NCBI RefSeq assembly: GCF_008014775.2
Contig: NZ_CP144914.1
Location: forward strand, 1,054,001 to 1,118,000
Direction of reading: 5' to 3'
Source of the DNA: Alkalicoccus halolimnae
GTDB lineage: Bacteria; Bacillota; Bacilli; Bacillales; Salisediminibacteriaceae
DNA: 64,000 bases
The notes under the pieces were generated by a model that saw only the letters and a program-made list of their open reading frames with translations, did not search any database and was not told where the DNA came from. Numbering within the stretch: the stretch's first letter is position 1; every line of letters begins with the position of its first letter. This document shows positions 14,754 to 23,097 of the stretch, piece by piece. Position numbers and translations under genes: made by a program.

Positions 14754-15356
14754 ATGAATATGAAAAAGATCTGGATCGCATCACTCATTACAGGCATGAT
14801 AGCCGCTGTATTAATCTACAGTGCTTTTGTAACTAATATCACTTCACCTGAAGAGGCAGAGGAAGCTGAGCAGGAACAGGCAGCAGCCGAAGAACAGGAA
14901 ATGGAAGAAGCCTATGCCAGGGAGAAAGCCAATCCGATTGTAGAAATAGAAGAAGGAAAAAGGGCGATGTCCCTGCGTGTGGCTAATCCTGAAGAAGGGG
15001 TGTCGGGGTATATTGAACCTAAAGACCGGGTCGATGTTGTTGCTTACTATACGGATATAGAAGAAGGAGAAGAAGACGAAGAAAAAGGAGAAAGTTCGGA
15101 CACAGAACTGCTGACAGCGGAATTAATCATGCAGGACTTAAAAGTGCTTGCCTCCGGAATTTCTGCCGATTCAGAAAATGAAGCGCTTCGTTACGAAACA
15201 GTGACTGTAGAAGTAACTCCGGAAGAAGGGGTGGAGCTCAGCCTGGCAGCGAAAGATCAGGATGGTTTTTATTTCATGCTGCGTGATGAAGAGGATGGGA
15301 CTACGCTCGAAGAGAGAATTAATATTACAAGGCCCGTCATGAAGGGGGAAAGATAA
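14754..15356 (+). CDS. cpaB: CpaB/RcpC-like SAF-domain protein, operon 2
   Basis: 200 residues; N-terminal helix (IWIASLITGMIAAVLIYSAFV), Glu-rich linker, then MSLRVANPEEGVSGYIEPKDRVDVVAY of the SAF/RcpC domain and VTVEVTPEEGVELSLAAKDQDGFYFMLRDEEDG, nearly superimposable on the operon 1 copy. GGGAGGAAGCT precedes the ATG. The linker and the central acidic loop are the main points of divergence from copy 1. Confidence 0.82.
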   Translation: MNMKKIWIASLITGMIAAVLIYSAFVTNITSPEEAEEAEQEQAAAEEQEMEEAYAREKANPIVEIEEGKRAMSLRVANPEEGVSGYIEPKDRVDVVAYYTDIEEGEEDEEKGESSDTELLTAELIMQDLKVLASGISADSENEALRYETVTVEVTPEEGVELSLAAKDQDGFYFMLRDEEDGTTLEERINITRPVMKGER

Positions 15357-15358
15357 AA

Positions 15359-16549
15359 ATGGAAATGCAGTGGCTGTTCTATTCGGATACCAACGCCCGT
15401 GCCGACATGCTGGAGGAGTGCCTGGAAAAACGTGACTACAAATTAAAAAGAGTCACTTATTTAGACAGACTTTTTGATCATTTGAAAAAAGATCCGAACG
15501 TCGTACTGTTGATCAAAGCGAATAAAGTGTATAACGTTTATCAGCTTTGCGAAGAGCTTTCAGCCAAATACCCGCATCTGCACATTGTACTCATGATCCC
15601 GGATAATATGGAAAACGCCAAAAAAGCGATGAAAGCAGGAGCTTCCAATACTATTCGGTTCAGTGCGGATAAAGATGAAATCAGAGAAATGATCGTGCAT
15701 GCAGAGAAAAATATCCAGCATCGGATGCGCCAGGCTGATGTGACGGGGATTCCTCTCATCGCGATTGATCAGCGTGTCGTTTCTATCAGCAGCACGAAGG
15801 GAGGGGCAGGCAGGTCTTCCGTAACGGTTAACCTTGCTGCAGCTCTGGCTGAACAGGGGCAGCGGGTGGCCGTACTGGATGGGGATATTCAATTTGGCGA
15901 CACCGCCATGTATTTAAATTTGAAGCCGAAAAAAACCATCTATGAGTGGGTAAAAGAGGGCGATAACCGTGCTGAACTGGATATTGACCAGTTTATGACT
16001 AAGCACGACTCCGGCGTCAGTATACTGGCAGCCCCTTCCCGTCCGGAATTTTTTGAAATGATCACTGCAGCAGACATTCAGTATGCTATTGAAGAACTGA
16101 AAAACATTTACCAGGTTATTCTTATTGATAATACGGCGGCTATTTCCGAAGTGCAGCTGCAGTGCCTGAAAGCATCGGACGAAATTTTAGTTCTTTCTAA
16201 TGGAGAACTTCCATGCGTTAGGAATACAAGGTTATATTTTGATACTCTCGAATCTCTTCAGCTCTCTCATAAAGCCAAGCTTGTGCACAATCGCAGCGGG
16301 AAAAAAGGAGCCATTGATCCTAAAAAAATGGAAGAGGTAATCGGTGCTTCTATTTTTGCATCTCTTTCCGAGCAGGAAGCTATCGTCAGCGGCTCTATTC
16401 AGGAAGGTGTGCCTTATGTAACAAGCCATCCTCGTAAACCAGTTGCTAAAGATATGAAAGCTCTCGCTGCAAAGCTGATGGCCGGAACCGAAGAAAAAGA
16501 ACAGAAAGCAGAAAAGAAGAAGAAAAAAATGATGGCGAAAGCCCAGTAG
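15359..16549 (+). CDS. tadZ: TadZ/CpaE-like ATPase, operon 2
   Basis: 396 residues with the same two domains as TadZ1. The P loop reads STKGGAGRSSVTV, again with Arg in place of the usual GKT lysine. Conserved LDGDIQFGDTAMYLNLKPKKTIYEW and IILIDNTAAISEVQLQCL-type segments follow. The C-terminus is a lysine-rich tail (EEKEQKAEKKKKKMMAKAQ), similar in character to copy 1. GGGGGAAAGATAAAA precedes the ATG two bases after cpaB. Confidence 0.9.
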   Translation: MEMQWLFYSDTNARADMLEECLEKRDYKLKRVTYLDRLFDHLKKDPNVVLLIKANKVYNVYQLCEELSAKYPHLHIVLMIPDNMENAKKAMKAGASNTIRFSADKDEIREMIVHAEKNIQHRMRQADVTGIPLIAIDQRVVSISSTKGGAGRSSVTVNLAAALAEQGQRVAVLDGDIQFGDTAMYLNLKPKKTIYEWVKEGDNRAELDIDQFMTKHDSGVSILAAPSRPEFFEMITAADIQYAIEELKNIYQVILIDNTAAISEVQLQCLKASDEILVLSNGELPCVRNTRLYFDTLESLQLSHKAKLVHNRSGKKGAIDPKKMEEVIGASIFASLSEQEAIVSGSIQEGVPYVTSHPRKPVAKDMKALAAKLMAGTEEKEQKAEKKKKKMMAKAQ

Positions 16550-16564
16550 GGAGGAGGGAAGACG

Positions 16565-17935
16565 ATGTCGCTTTTTGAGAAATACGCAGGAAATGTCGAG
16601 ACTCCTGTCACTGTGAAGGACCCCGTAGTCCAGAAAACCTCTGTCCCCCCCGCCGATGGACTGGTGATGACCCCGGAATTCTGGGAGATGGAAGCGGAAA
16701 TCCATACGGCTATAGTGGAAGAACTTAAGAAAAAGACGATAACGAGTAAAGAACAGGAAAAAATGATTATAGAAAAACGCGGGGAAGAACTAGTAGAGGA
16801 AATGGGAAGCCGGCTTACCTTCGAACAGAAGAAGCAGCTTTTACAGGCTGTGAAGTATGAACTTCTTGGGTACGGTCCCATTACGTCTCTATTGGACAAT
16901 ACAGAAATAACAGAGGTAATGGTTAACAGTTCCCAGGATATTTACTATGAATACAAAGGAAAAATTATAAAAAGCAATCTGACTTTTCGGGATGATGCCC
17001 ACGTTAAGGGAGTTATTGAAAGAATTGTATCGCCCCTTGGAAGAAGAGTAGATGAAAGTTCTCCGATGGTGGATGCCAGGCTGCCTAACGGTTCGCGTGT
17101 AAATGCCATTATACCGCCCCTTTCGCTGAGGGGATCGTCTATAACGATTCGAAAGTTTTCGGAAGTTCCGTTTACTTCCGCGGACCTTGTGCGATTTGGT
17201 ACGTGGACAGAAGATATGTCTTCTTTTGTAAATGCATGCGTACAGTCTAATTTGAATATTTTTATCAGCGGCGGGACAGGTTCCGGTAAAACTTCTACAT
17301 TAAACGTCTTGTCTTCCTTCATTCCGGAATCAGAGCGGATTATTACGATAGAAGATGCGGCGGAGCTGAAGCTCTCCCAGCAGCATATTATTTCTCTGGA
17401 GTCACGCCCTCCTAATATAGAAGGAGAAGGGGAAATTTCCATTCGGGATCTTGTTCGTAACTCTCTGCGTATGCGCCCTGACCGGATCGTAGTAGGGGAG
17501 ATTCGTGGAGCGGAAGCGCTGGATATGCTTCAGGCGATGAATACCGGACACGACGGCAGTTTAAGTACGGGCCACGCCAACTCTCCGCGGGATATGCTTT
17601 CCCGTATCGAAACGATGGTGTTAATGGCTGGCTTTGATCTTCCAGTACGTGCGATCAGGGAACAGATCGCAAGTGCTATCGATATAATCGTGCACCAATC
17701 CCGTATGAAAGATGGAAGCCGGAAAATTACGCACATTACCGAAGTTCTTGGGATGGAAGGGGAGACGATCGTTCTTCAGGACATTTTCCTCTATAAGGAA
17801 ACAGGTATGGATGAAGGAGATAAATTGATCGGAGAGTTTGTCCCTACAGGCATCCGGCCGAAAGCAGCCGAAGATCTTGAAGTTAATGGATTTCATCTTC
17901 CGGGGTCCTGGTTTGACAGCAGGTGGGAGCAATGA
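16565..17935 (+). CDS. tadA: TadA/CpaF secretion ATPase, operon 2
   Basis: 456 residues. Walker A ISGGTGSGKTSTLN, IITIEDAAELKL, and RIVVGEIRGAEALDMLQAMNTGHDGSLSTGHANSPRDMLSR are identical to TadA1 over long stretches; divergence is concentrated in the first 35 residues, where the Lys-rich tail of copy 1 is missing. That N-terminal difference could give each motor a preference for its own platform or TadZ. GGGAGGAGGG precedes the ATG; ends overlapping tadB by ATGA. Confidence 0.95.
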   Translation: MSLFEKYAGNVETPVTVKDPVVQKTSVPPADGLVMTPEFWEMEAEIHTAIVEELKKKTITSKEQEKMIIEKRGEELVEEMGSRLTFEQKKQLLQAVKYELLGYGPITSLLDNTEITEVMVNSSQDIYYEYKGKIIKSNLTFRDDAHVKGVIERIVSPLGRRVDESSPMVDARLPNGSRVNAIIPPLSLRGSSITIRKFSEVPFTSADLVRFGTWTEDMSSFVNACVQSNLNIFISGGTGSGKTSTLNVLSSFIPESERIITIEDAAELKLSQQHIISLESRPPNIEGEGEISIRDLVRNSLRMRPDRIVVGEIRGAEALDMLQAMNTGHDGSLSTGHANSPRDMLSRIETMVLMAGFDLPVRAIREQIASAIDIIVHQSRMKDGSRKITHITEVLGMEGETIVLQDIFLYKETGMDEGDKLIGEFVPTGIRPKAAEDLEVNGFHLPGSWFDSRWEQ

Positions 17936-18888
17936 TGAATCTAGCGTTGTTACTAATTCTCGTAGTTCTTTTCACGATGCTCAGCTACGCTTTTATCACT
18001 CAGTTCCAGAAGCGCTCCCGGCTGAAAAACAGAACAAACCAGTATGTGGCAAAACAGGAGACGCGGGGAGAAGAAAAGCCGGTGGAGGAACGACGGAAGT
18101 TTTCCCTGCTCGAAATGGCTGGAAAAGCACTGCAGGGTCTTCCTGTCCAAACAAAAACGGAAAATCTTTTACAGCAGGGGGGCTTTTCACTGACTCCTTC
18201 CGAATTTCTCGCTCTTCGGATAAGTACAGCCTTTCTCTCCGCTGGAATGCTCTGGTTGTTTTTCCCTGTTTGGTATCTGGCTGTGCTTGCATTACCTTTC
18301 GGTTTTTATGTGCCGGTAGTTTATGCAAGGTACAAACGAAAAAAGCGTCTGGAGCTGCTTACCTATCAGCTTGTGGAGACGCTTGGGACAATGGCGAACT
18401 CCCTGCGGGCAGGGTTCAGTTTTCTTCAGTCGATGCAGATGGTAGCGAAAGAAATGCCTGATCCGCTTGGCCCGGAGTTTGGAAGAGCAGTAAATGAAAT
18501 CAGGCTGGGACGTCCTGTAGAAGAAGCGATGCACCGCATGACAGAACGTATGCCGAATAAAGAACTGGAAGTTATTGTGCAAAGCATCATTGCCCAGAGA
18601 GAGAGCGGGGGAAATCTTGCTGAACTGCTTCTCGCTATGGAAGAGACTATAAGAGGCAGAATCCGGGTGCTAGATGAATTAAAAACACTTGTCGCGCAGG
18701 GGAAAATCAGTTCCTGGATTATAACAATGCTTCCTGTCGCTCTGGCAGTATTTATCTATATGTTTAACCGGGAATATGGAGCTATCATGTTTCAGCATCC
18801 TCTAGGATGGACATTGTCTTTTCTTACTCTCATCTCCATCTTTATCGGTTGGCTGCTAATTCAAAAAGTTATTAAGATTGAGGTGTAA
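17932..18888 (+). CDS. tadB: TadB platform protein, operon 2
   Basis: T2SSF-family membrane protein, 318 residues from the ATG at 17932 (second ATG at 17935). The ATG at 17932 overlaps the tadA stop as ATGA and follows GGTGGGAG. The cytosolic LVETLGTMANSLRAGFSFLQSMQMVAKEMPDPLGPEFGRAV segment and the C-terminal LIQKVIKIEV match TadB1; the first 60 residues diverge. Confidence 0.92.
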   Translation: MMNLALLLILVVLFTMLSYAFITQFQKRSRLKNRTNQYVAKQETRGEEKPVEERRKFSLLEMAGKALQGLPVQTKTENLLQQGGFSLTPSEFLALRISTAFLSAGMLWLFFPVWYLAVLALPFGFYVPVVYARYKRKKRLELLTYQLVETLGTMANSLRAGFSFLQSMQMVAKEMPDPLGPEFGRAVNEIRLGRPVEEAMHRMTERMPNKELEVIVQSIIAQRESGGNLAELLLAMEETIRGRIRVLDELKTLVAQGKISSWIITMLPVALAVFIYMFNREYGAIMFQHPLGWTLSFLTLISIFIGWLLIQKVIKIEV

Positions 18889-18891
18889 ACT

Positions 18892-19809
18892 ATGAATCCT
18901 TTACTCATTCTGCCATTTCTGCTTTTATTTACGACCCTTCTCGCAGCAGCTGTGTTTATAACTCTGAACAGACGCCAGATCCAGCTTCAGTCACGGACGG
19001 AAATGTATGTGGGCGTTTCTGAACGCAGCAGACTTTCAAGTGACCGGGAAAAGCAGCCTCACCTGCTGGACTCAATATGGGACAAAGGCATTGGTTATAC
19101 GAAAAAATTTGTGACACCTGCGGAACAGAAAAAAGTCGAGATTCTGCTCCGGGATGCAGGGTATTTAAAGAAAAGATCAGCTTTTGAATTTCGTTTCTTT
19201 CAATTAGCATTAGCATTGACAGCCGGTCTCGGGGGGGCACTTTTCTTTACTGCTTTAACAGAAAGTGCAGGTTCAGTAATTTTGTTTTCAAGTGTGTTCG
19301 GTCTCCTCGGTTACCGTCTCCCATTGTTTTATCTTAAAAAGCAGCGGGACAAAAGAATAAAGCAGATCAATCTGGACATGCCGGACTTTTTTGATACGGT
19401 GAATCTGCTTATCGAAGCCGGAGTGGGCGTAGATGCCGCTATATCTTCGGTCTGCCATAAAAAACCGGGCCCTCTTTCTGATGAATTTCTGATTATGCTC
19501 GATGATATGAAGCGGGGGAAATCTAAAAGAGAAGCATTTCATGATTTGAAACGCCGTGTTCCTTCTGCCTCGTTTCAAGCTATTATTACTTCGATGATTC
19601 AGGCAGATCAGCTGGGCATTGGCTTATCGAATGTTTTGAGAAATCTTACGGTAAGAATCCGGGAACAACGGCGTGAAAGTGCTAGAGAACAAGCGATGAA
19701 AGCTCCGGTTAAAATGCTTTTCCCAATGGTGCTTTTCATTTTCCCTGCGCTTTTCATGGTAATTCTCGGCCCATTTGCAGTAGACATGGTAGTAAATGGA
19801 TTCTTTTAA
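18892..19809 (+). CDS. tadC: TadC platform protein, operon 2
   Basis: T2SSF-family membrane protein, 305 residues, LDMPDFFDTVNLLIEAGVGVDAAISSVCHKKPGPLSDEFLIMLDDMKRGKSKREAFHDL in the cytosolic domain, C-terminal MLFPMVLFIFPALFMVILGPFAVDMVVNGFF. It uses ATG where tadC1 uses GTG, at the same three-base distance from tadB. Last gene of operon 2, followed by a strong terminator. Confidence 0.92.
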   Translation: MNPLLILPFLLLFTTLLAAAVFITLNRRQIQLQSRTEMYVGVSERSRLSSDREKQPHLLDSIWDKGIGYTKKFVTPAEQKKVEILLRDAGYLKKRSAFEFRFFQLALALTAGLGGALFFTALTESAGSVILFSSVFGLLGYRLPLFYLKKQRDKRIKQINLDMPDFFDTVNLLIEAGVGVDAAISSVCHKKPGPLSDEFLIMLDDMKRGKSKREAFHDLKRRVPSASFQAIITSMIQADQLGIGLSNVLRNLTVRIREQRRESAREQAMKAPVKMLFPMVLFIFPALFMVILGPFAVDMVVNGFF

Positions 19810-19886
19810 AAGACGTCAGTACTTTTACAGAATAAGATCATTAAGAAACGAAAGATATGTAAAATTCAAAAAGAATTCCGCACTTT

Positions 19887-19916
19887 AAAAAGATCCCCTT
19901 CGAGGGGATCTTTTTT
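19887..19916 (+). terminator. terminator ending Tad operon 2
   Basis: AAAAGATCCCC-TTCGA-GGGGATCTTTT stem with a stable tetraloop-like turn and T run. Confidence 0.9.
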
Positions 19917-20084
19917 ATTATTGAGAAGAACTGAATAATACAAGTTTGTAATATAGATGTAACAGGTTTTTCACTGTAAAGAAAAGATGAGAAAGTATTA
20001 CAAAAGCCTTGTATGAAGGAAGTCTGGTATCAGCGGAGTTTAGTTACATAGGTCTACCCGAAATCACTATAAATAAAACATCAC

Positions 20085-20099
20085 GTAACATGATGTTAC
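20085..20099. promoter_or_regulatory. 15-bp palindrome upstream of the NlpC/P60 gene
   Basis: GTAACAT-G-ATGTTAC, followed about 15 bases later by a partial repeat of the half-site (TTGTTACAT). Possible operator. I could not place a convincing -35/-10 pair in the 19917-20226 region. Confidence 0.35.
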
Positions 20100-20226
20100 T
20101 TAATTATCATCACATTGTTACATAACTGTAATCTCCACAGAGAACGAAAATGATACACTTATCTCTGTAGTCAACAAAACATCTAAAATATCAAATAATA
20201 AATAAAACTATGGGGGAGATTCTTTT

Positions 20227-21054
20227 ATGAAACGATGGATCATAATCGCAGCAGCATTTTTATTCGCATTCACACCATTTTTTGAACAGGAAGCACAAGC
20301 TTCAAGCATCAGTGATCAAGTCATTTCAACAGGGAAAAGCCAGGTAGGGGCACCATATCAATGGGGAGGAACAACCCCGAGCGGATTTGACTGCTCAGGT
20401 TTTACAGGATACGTATTCAATAAAGCAGGTATTTCTTTACCAAGAACTGCTGCACAGCAATTTGGTGCAGGTGATTATGTATCCAAATCAAATCTTCGAC
20501 CTGGAGACCTTGTATTCTTCAGTGAAACACGTTCCGTCGGAAACATTACTCACAACGGTATTTACATAGGGAACGGGGACATGGTTCACGCTTCTGGATC
20601 ACGCGGAGTGGAGATCAGAAGCATCAGCAGTTTCTACTGGGATCCGCGTTACGTCGGTGCACGCAGAGTTATCTCTGAAAACGAGCAGGTTGATTCGTCC
20701 GGAAATGAAGTTATTCCAGTTACGATCAACGGAAAGACACTTCAAACGGATCAAGATCCTTTTCTTCAAAATGACACGACTATGGTGCCGCTCAGAGCGA
20801 TCTTTGAAGAACTTGGAGCAGATGTAGAATGGAACAATTCTCTTCGCCAGGCAGAAGCTACTTTAGGAAGTAAAAGCGTGAAGGTCGCAATTAATGATCG
20901 AACTGGGTATGCTTCAGGAAGCAGATTCTCACTTGAAGAACCGGCTATGATCAGAGGCGACCGCACGATGGTACCGCTTCGATTTGTATCAGAATCACTT
21001 GGTGCAGATGTTAATTGGAACAGAAGCGCACGTACAGTAACAATCAACCAGTAA
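20227..21054 (+). CDS. secreted NlpC/P60 cell-wall endopeptidase with copper-amine-oxidase-like domain
   Basis: Exported hydrolase expected to cut the D-Glu to diaminopimelate bond in peptidoglycan stem peptides. Seen in 275 residues: signal peptide (RWIIIAAAFLFAFTPFFEQEAQA, cut near 25), NlpC/P60 domain about residues 28-145 with the catalytic Cys in FDCSGFTGYVF, His in MVHASGSRGVEI and PGDLVFF. After a linker, a copper amine oxidase N-terminal-like domain (about 165-275) shows the duplicated motif MVPLRAIFEELGADVEW ... MVPLRFVSESLGADVNW, common in exported Bacillota proteins and thought to bind the envelope. It has its own unit between two terminators, directly after the Tad operons. A role in opening wall for pili is conceivable but not shown. 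Confidence 0.92.
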   Translation: MKRWIIIAAAFLFAFTPFFEQEAQASSISDQVISTGKSQVGAPYQWGGTTPSGFDCSGFTGYVFNKAGISLPRTAAQQFGAGDYVSKSNLRPGDLVFFSETRSVGNITHNGIYIGNGDMVHASGSRGVEIRSISSFYWDPRYVGARRVISENEQVDSSGNEVIPVTINGKTLQTDQDPFLQNDTTMVPLRAIFEELGADVEWNNSLRQAEATLGSKSVKVAINDRTGYASGSRFSLEEPAMIRGDRTMVPLRFVSESLGADVNWNRSARTVTINQ

Positions 21055-21060
21055 TATTTC

Positions 21061-21090
21061 AAAAGTCGTCCTTCCGGGACGGCTTTTTTT
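21061..21090 (+). terminator. terminator after NlpC/P60 gene
   Basis: AAAAGTCGTCC-TTCC-GGGACGGCTTTTTTT stem-loop. Confidence 0.9.
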
Positions 21091-21159
21091 GTCTCTACAA
21101 ACTGTGCTTCCCGTTGTCGTGATATGATAAACGTAGAAATGAATAACGTTTTTATTCGA

Positions 21160-21219
21160 CTGAGGCTGAAAATAATAATAGCACTTCAGCTTTTTTATTA
21201 CTGAGGCAATAAAAAAGCT
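21160..21219 (+). other. leader-like inverted repeats upstream of MOSC gene
   Basis: GGCTGAA ... TTCAGC followed by six T (terminator-like, 14-base loop), overlapping a second inverted repeat AGCTTTTTTATT / AATAAAAAAGCT (21188-21199 and 21208-21219). The two could be mutually exclusive, as in attenuators, but I recognise no aptamer. Confidence 0.35.
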
Positions 21220-21325
21220 TCTGCTCTTAAAAACTTCTTGTTTAAAGCGACAGGAATTTCATAAAGAAGAAGACCGGTGCAGCAACAGGTGAACCTGACA
21301 GAATCAGATGTTCGAAGGAGGCAGA

Positions 21326-21967
21326 ATGGTGAAAATTATTTCTCTGAATACAGGACGGCCGCAGCATGTAATCTGGGGTGGAGTGGAATTACATACGTCG
21401 ATCGTCAAACACGCAGAAAACAGGCCGCTCTATTTGTCGAAAACAAACCTTGGCAGTGACGGTCAGGCAGATCTTGTGCATCATGGCGGCGAAGACAAGG
21501 CCGTTTGTGTTTACGCGGCAGAACATTATTCCTATTGGGAAAAAGTACTAGGAATTAATCTGCCGGAAGCAGCTTTCGGAGAAAATTTTACGGTTGAGGG
21601 AATGACAGAGGAAACAATCTGTATTGGAGATATATTTCAAGTCGGGGAGGCGGTAGTGGAGGTTTCTCAGCCGAGGCAGCCATGTCATAAGCTTGGAGGA
21701 AGGTTTGGAGAGAGGAAACTGCCGGTTCTCGTAAAAGAAACCGGCTGGAGCGGTTATTACCTGCGTGTATTGAAAGAAGGATGGATAAAACCCGGGGAAG
21801 AGATGATCCGTATAAAAGATGGGCAAAAGGGAATTACGATTATCAGGGCTAATAACGTCATGTACAAAGATACGTCGAACGAAGAAGCTTTGAAAGAAGT
21901 CCTATCGGAGCCTGCACTTGCAGATGCCTGGCGCGGACCGCTTCAGAAACGGCTGCAGAAATTTTAA
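21326..21967 (+). CDS. MOSC domain protein (YiiM type)
   Basis: MOSC domains transfer or bind sulfur via a conserved Cys and occur in Mo-cofactor sulfurases and in YiiM-type proteins that reduce N-hydroxylated compounds. Seen in 213 residues: SLNTGRPQHVIWGGVELHTSI, VHHGGEDKAVCVYAAEHYSYW, GENFTVEGM, and the cysteine motif VSQPRQPCHKLGGRF. The C-terminal part (YYLRVLKEGWIKPGEEM) matches the 3-alpha domain of YiiM-like proteins. Start chosen at ATG 21326 because AAGGAGG is eight bases upstream; the frame opens earlier at 21308. Confidence 0.88.
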   Translation: MVKIISLNTGRPQHVIWGGVELHTSIVKHAENRPLYLSKTNLGSDGQADLVHHGGEDKAVCVYAAEHYSYWEKVLGINLPEAAFGENFTVEGMTEETICIGDIFQVGEAVVEVSQPRQPCHKLGGRFGERKLPVLVKETGWSGYYLRVLKEGWIKPGEEMIRIKDGQKGITIIRANNVMYKDTSNEEALKEVLSEPALADAWRGPLQKRLQKF

Positions 21968-21973
21968 GCAGGG

Positions 21974-22029
21974 AGTCATGGAAACGATAGCGCCCCTTTA
22001 TCATTTATCAACTTATTTTCGAGGTATAT
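21974..22029 (+). repeat. fragment of dispersed repeat family 1 (3' end only)
   Basis: Carries CATGGAAACGATAGCGC and TTATTTTCGAGG, matching the last 60 bases of the full-length copies. Confidence 0.7.
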
Positions 22030-22171
22030 AAATTGAACTTAATATTTATAAAAATAGAGTGTATGACCTTGAAAGCGGTCTTCCCTATCGAAAGAAAAAA
22101 GGATGTTATCATTTTTAACAGCCGACCATATTTGCAGGAAGAACAGAAATGGCGAACAGGCAGCTAGAAAG

Positions 22172-22287
22172 GATATGGGGCGACTCCGAGGCGAATAAGG
22201 ACGAGCTCCACCCCTGCCGAGCGCAGGGAGGAAGGGATCAGCTGAGGCCGGCCCGCCCGGAAAGCGTCCTCATGGAAACGATAGCGG
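22172..22287 (+). repeat. dispersed repeat family 1, short copy
   Basis: Contains GGGGCGACTCCGAGGCGAAT, GGACGAGC, AGCTGAGGCCGGCCCGCCCG and GTCCTCATGGAAACG. It lies in the intergenic region just before the pseudouridine synthase and reads through as spurious coding sequence in that frame. Confidence 0.85.
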
Positions 22288-22373
22288 CTGGTTACAGAAG
22301 TGGAGACAAATTATTAAGTTCAACATATATAGCCCATATATTCTATGTAATGGAGTACGGAAAGGATGCAAAA

Positions 22374-23057
22374 ATGAAGATTGAAATTATTTACGAAGAC
22401 AATCATATTATTGTTGTAGAAAAGCCGGTGAATATTCCAGTTCAGGAAGACCGGACCGGAGATCTGGATCTTCTTAGTGCGGTAAAAGAAGATATTAAAA
22501 TCCGCTACAATAAGCCGGGAAATGTTTATCTTGGACTCATTCATCGGCTCGACCGGCCGGTTGGGGGAGTGATGGTATTTGCAAAAACGTCAAAAGCAGC
22601 CTCCAGACTTTCAGATGCGGTAAGGCGTCATGCTTTTGATAAAGAATATGCAGCTGTGGTGCGTGGAAAGCCGGTTTATCCGCGCAGCCGTCTTGAAGAT
22701 TTTCTTGTGAAGGACAAGCAGGAAAACCAGGTGTATGTTACAGAGGAGGGAGTGGAAGGAGCAAAAAAAGCCATTCTGGAATATGAACTTCTGGCATCAT
22801 CTGGAGATCTGAGTCTGCTATCTGTCAATCTTTTAACAGGCAGGCCTCACCAGATAAGAGTCCAGCTGGCGAATATAGGGTTCCCGATTTTTGGTGATCA
22901 GAAATACGGAAGCTCCGTAAATAAGCCGGGACAGCAGATAGCACTCTGGGCGGGACAGCTTGGGTTTCAGCATCCAGTAAAAAAAGAACCGGTTTCATTC
23001 AAATCCTTTCCTCCAAAAGAAGAGCCTTGGAAACAGTTTTCAGCCTATTTGAAATAA
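22374..23057 (+). CDS. RluA-family RNA pseudouridine synthase
   Basis: Converts uridine to pseudouridine in rRNA or tRNA. In 227 residues: IIYEDNHIIVVEKPVNIPVQ (family start), the catalytic Asp in LIHRLDRPVGGVMVFAKTSKAA, LTGRPHQIRVQLANIGFPIFGDQKYG. No S4 domain, so it is the short type. The frame stays open to 22149, but the extra 75 codons run through a dispersed repeat; the ATG at 22374 has AAAGGAT upstream and starts exactly at the domain, so it is the start. Target site unknown. Confidence 0.9.
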   Translation: MKIEIIYEDNHIIVVEKPVNIPVQEDRTGDLDLLSAVKEDIKIRYNKPGNVYLGLIHRLDRPVGGVMVFAKTSKAASRLSDAVRRHAFDKEYAAVVRGKPVYPRSRLEDFLVKDKQENQVYVTEEGVEGAKKAILEYELLASSGDLSLLSVNLLTGRPHQIRVQLANIGFPIFGDQKYGSSVNKPGQQIALWAGQLGFQHPVKKEPVSFKSFPPKEEPWKQFSAYLK

Positions 23058-23058
23058 A

Positions 23059-23097
23059 GAAAAGGGGCAGCTCACGGTCTGGCTGCCCCTTTTCTTT
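23059..23097. terminator. bidirectional terminator between convergent genes
   Basis: AAAAGGGGCAGC ... GCTGCCCCTTTT with A run on the left and T run on the right. Confidence 0.85.

Noticed and set aside
21160..21219. Known riboswitch or T-box upstream of the MOSC gene
   Set aside because: Inverted repeats exist but no aptamer or T-box sequence is recognisable; the moco RNA motif was considered and not seen.
22149..22373. N-terminal extension of the pseudouridine synthase frame
   Set aside because: The 75 extra codons run through a dispersed repeat and have no ribosome site; the ATG at 22374 has one and starts at the domain.
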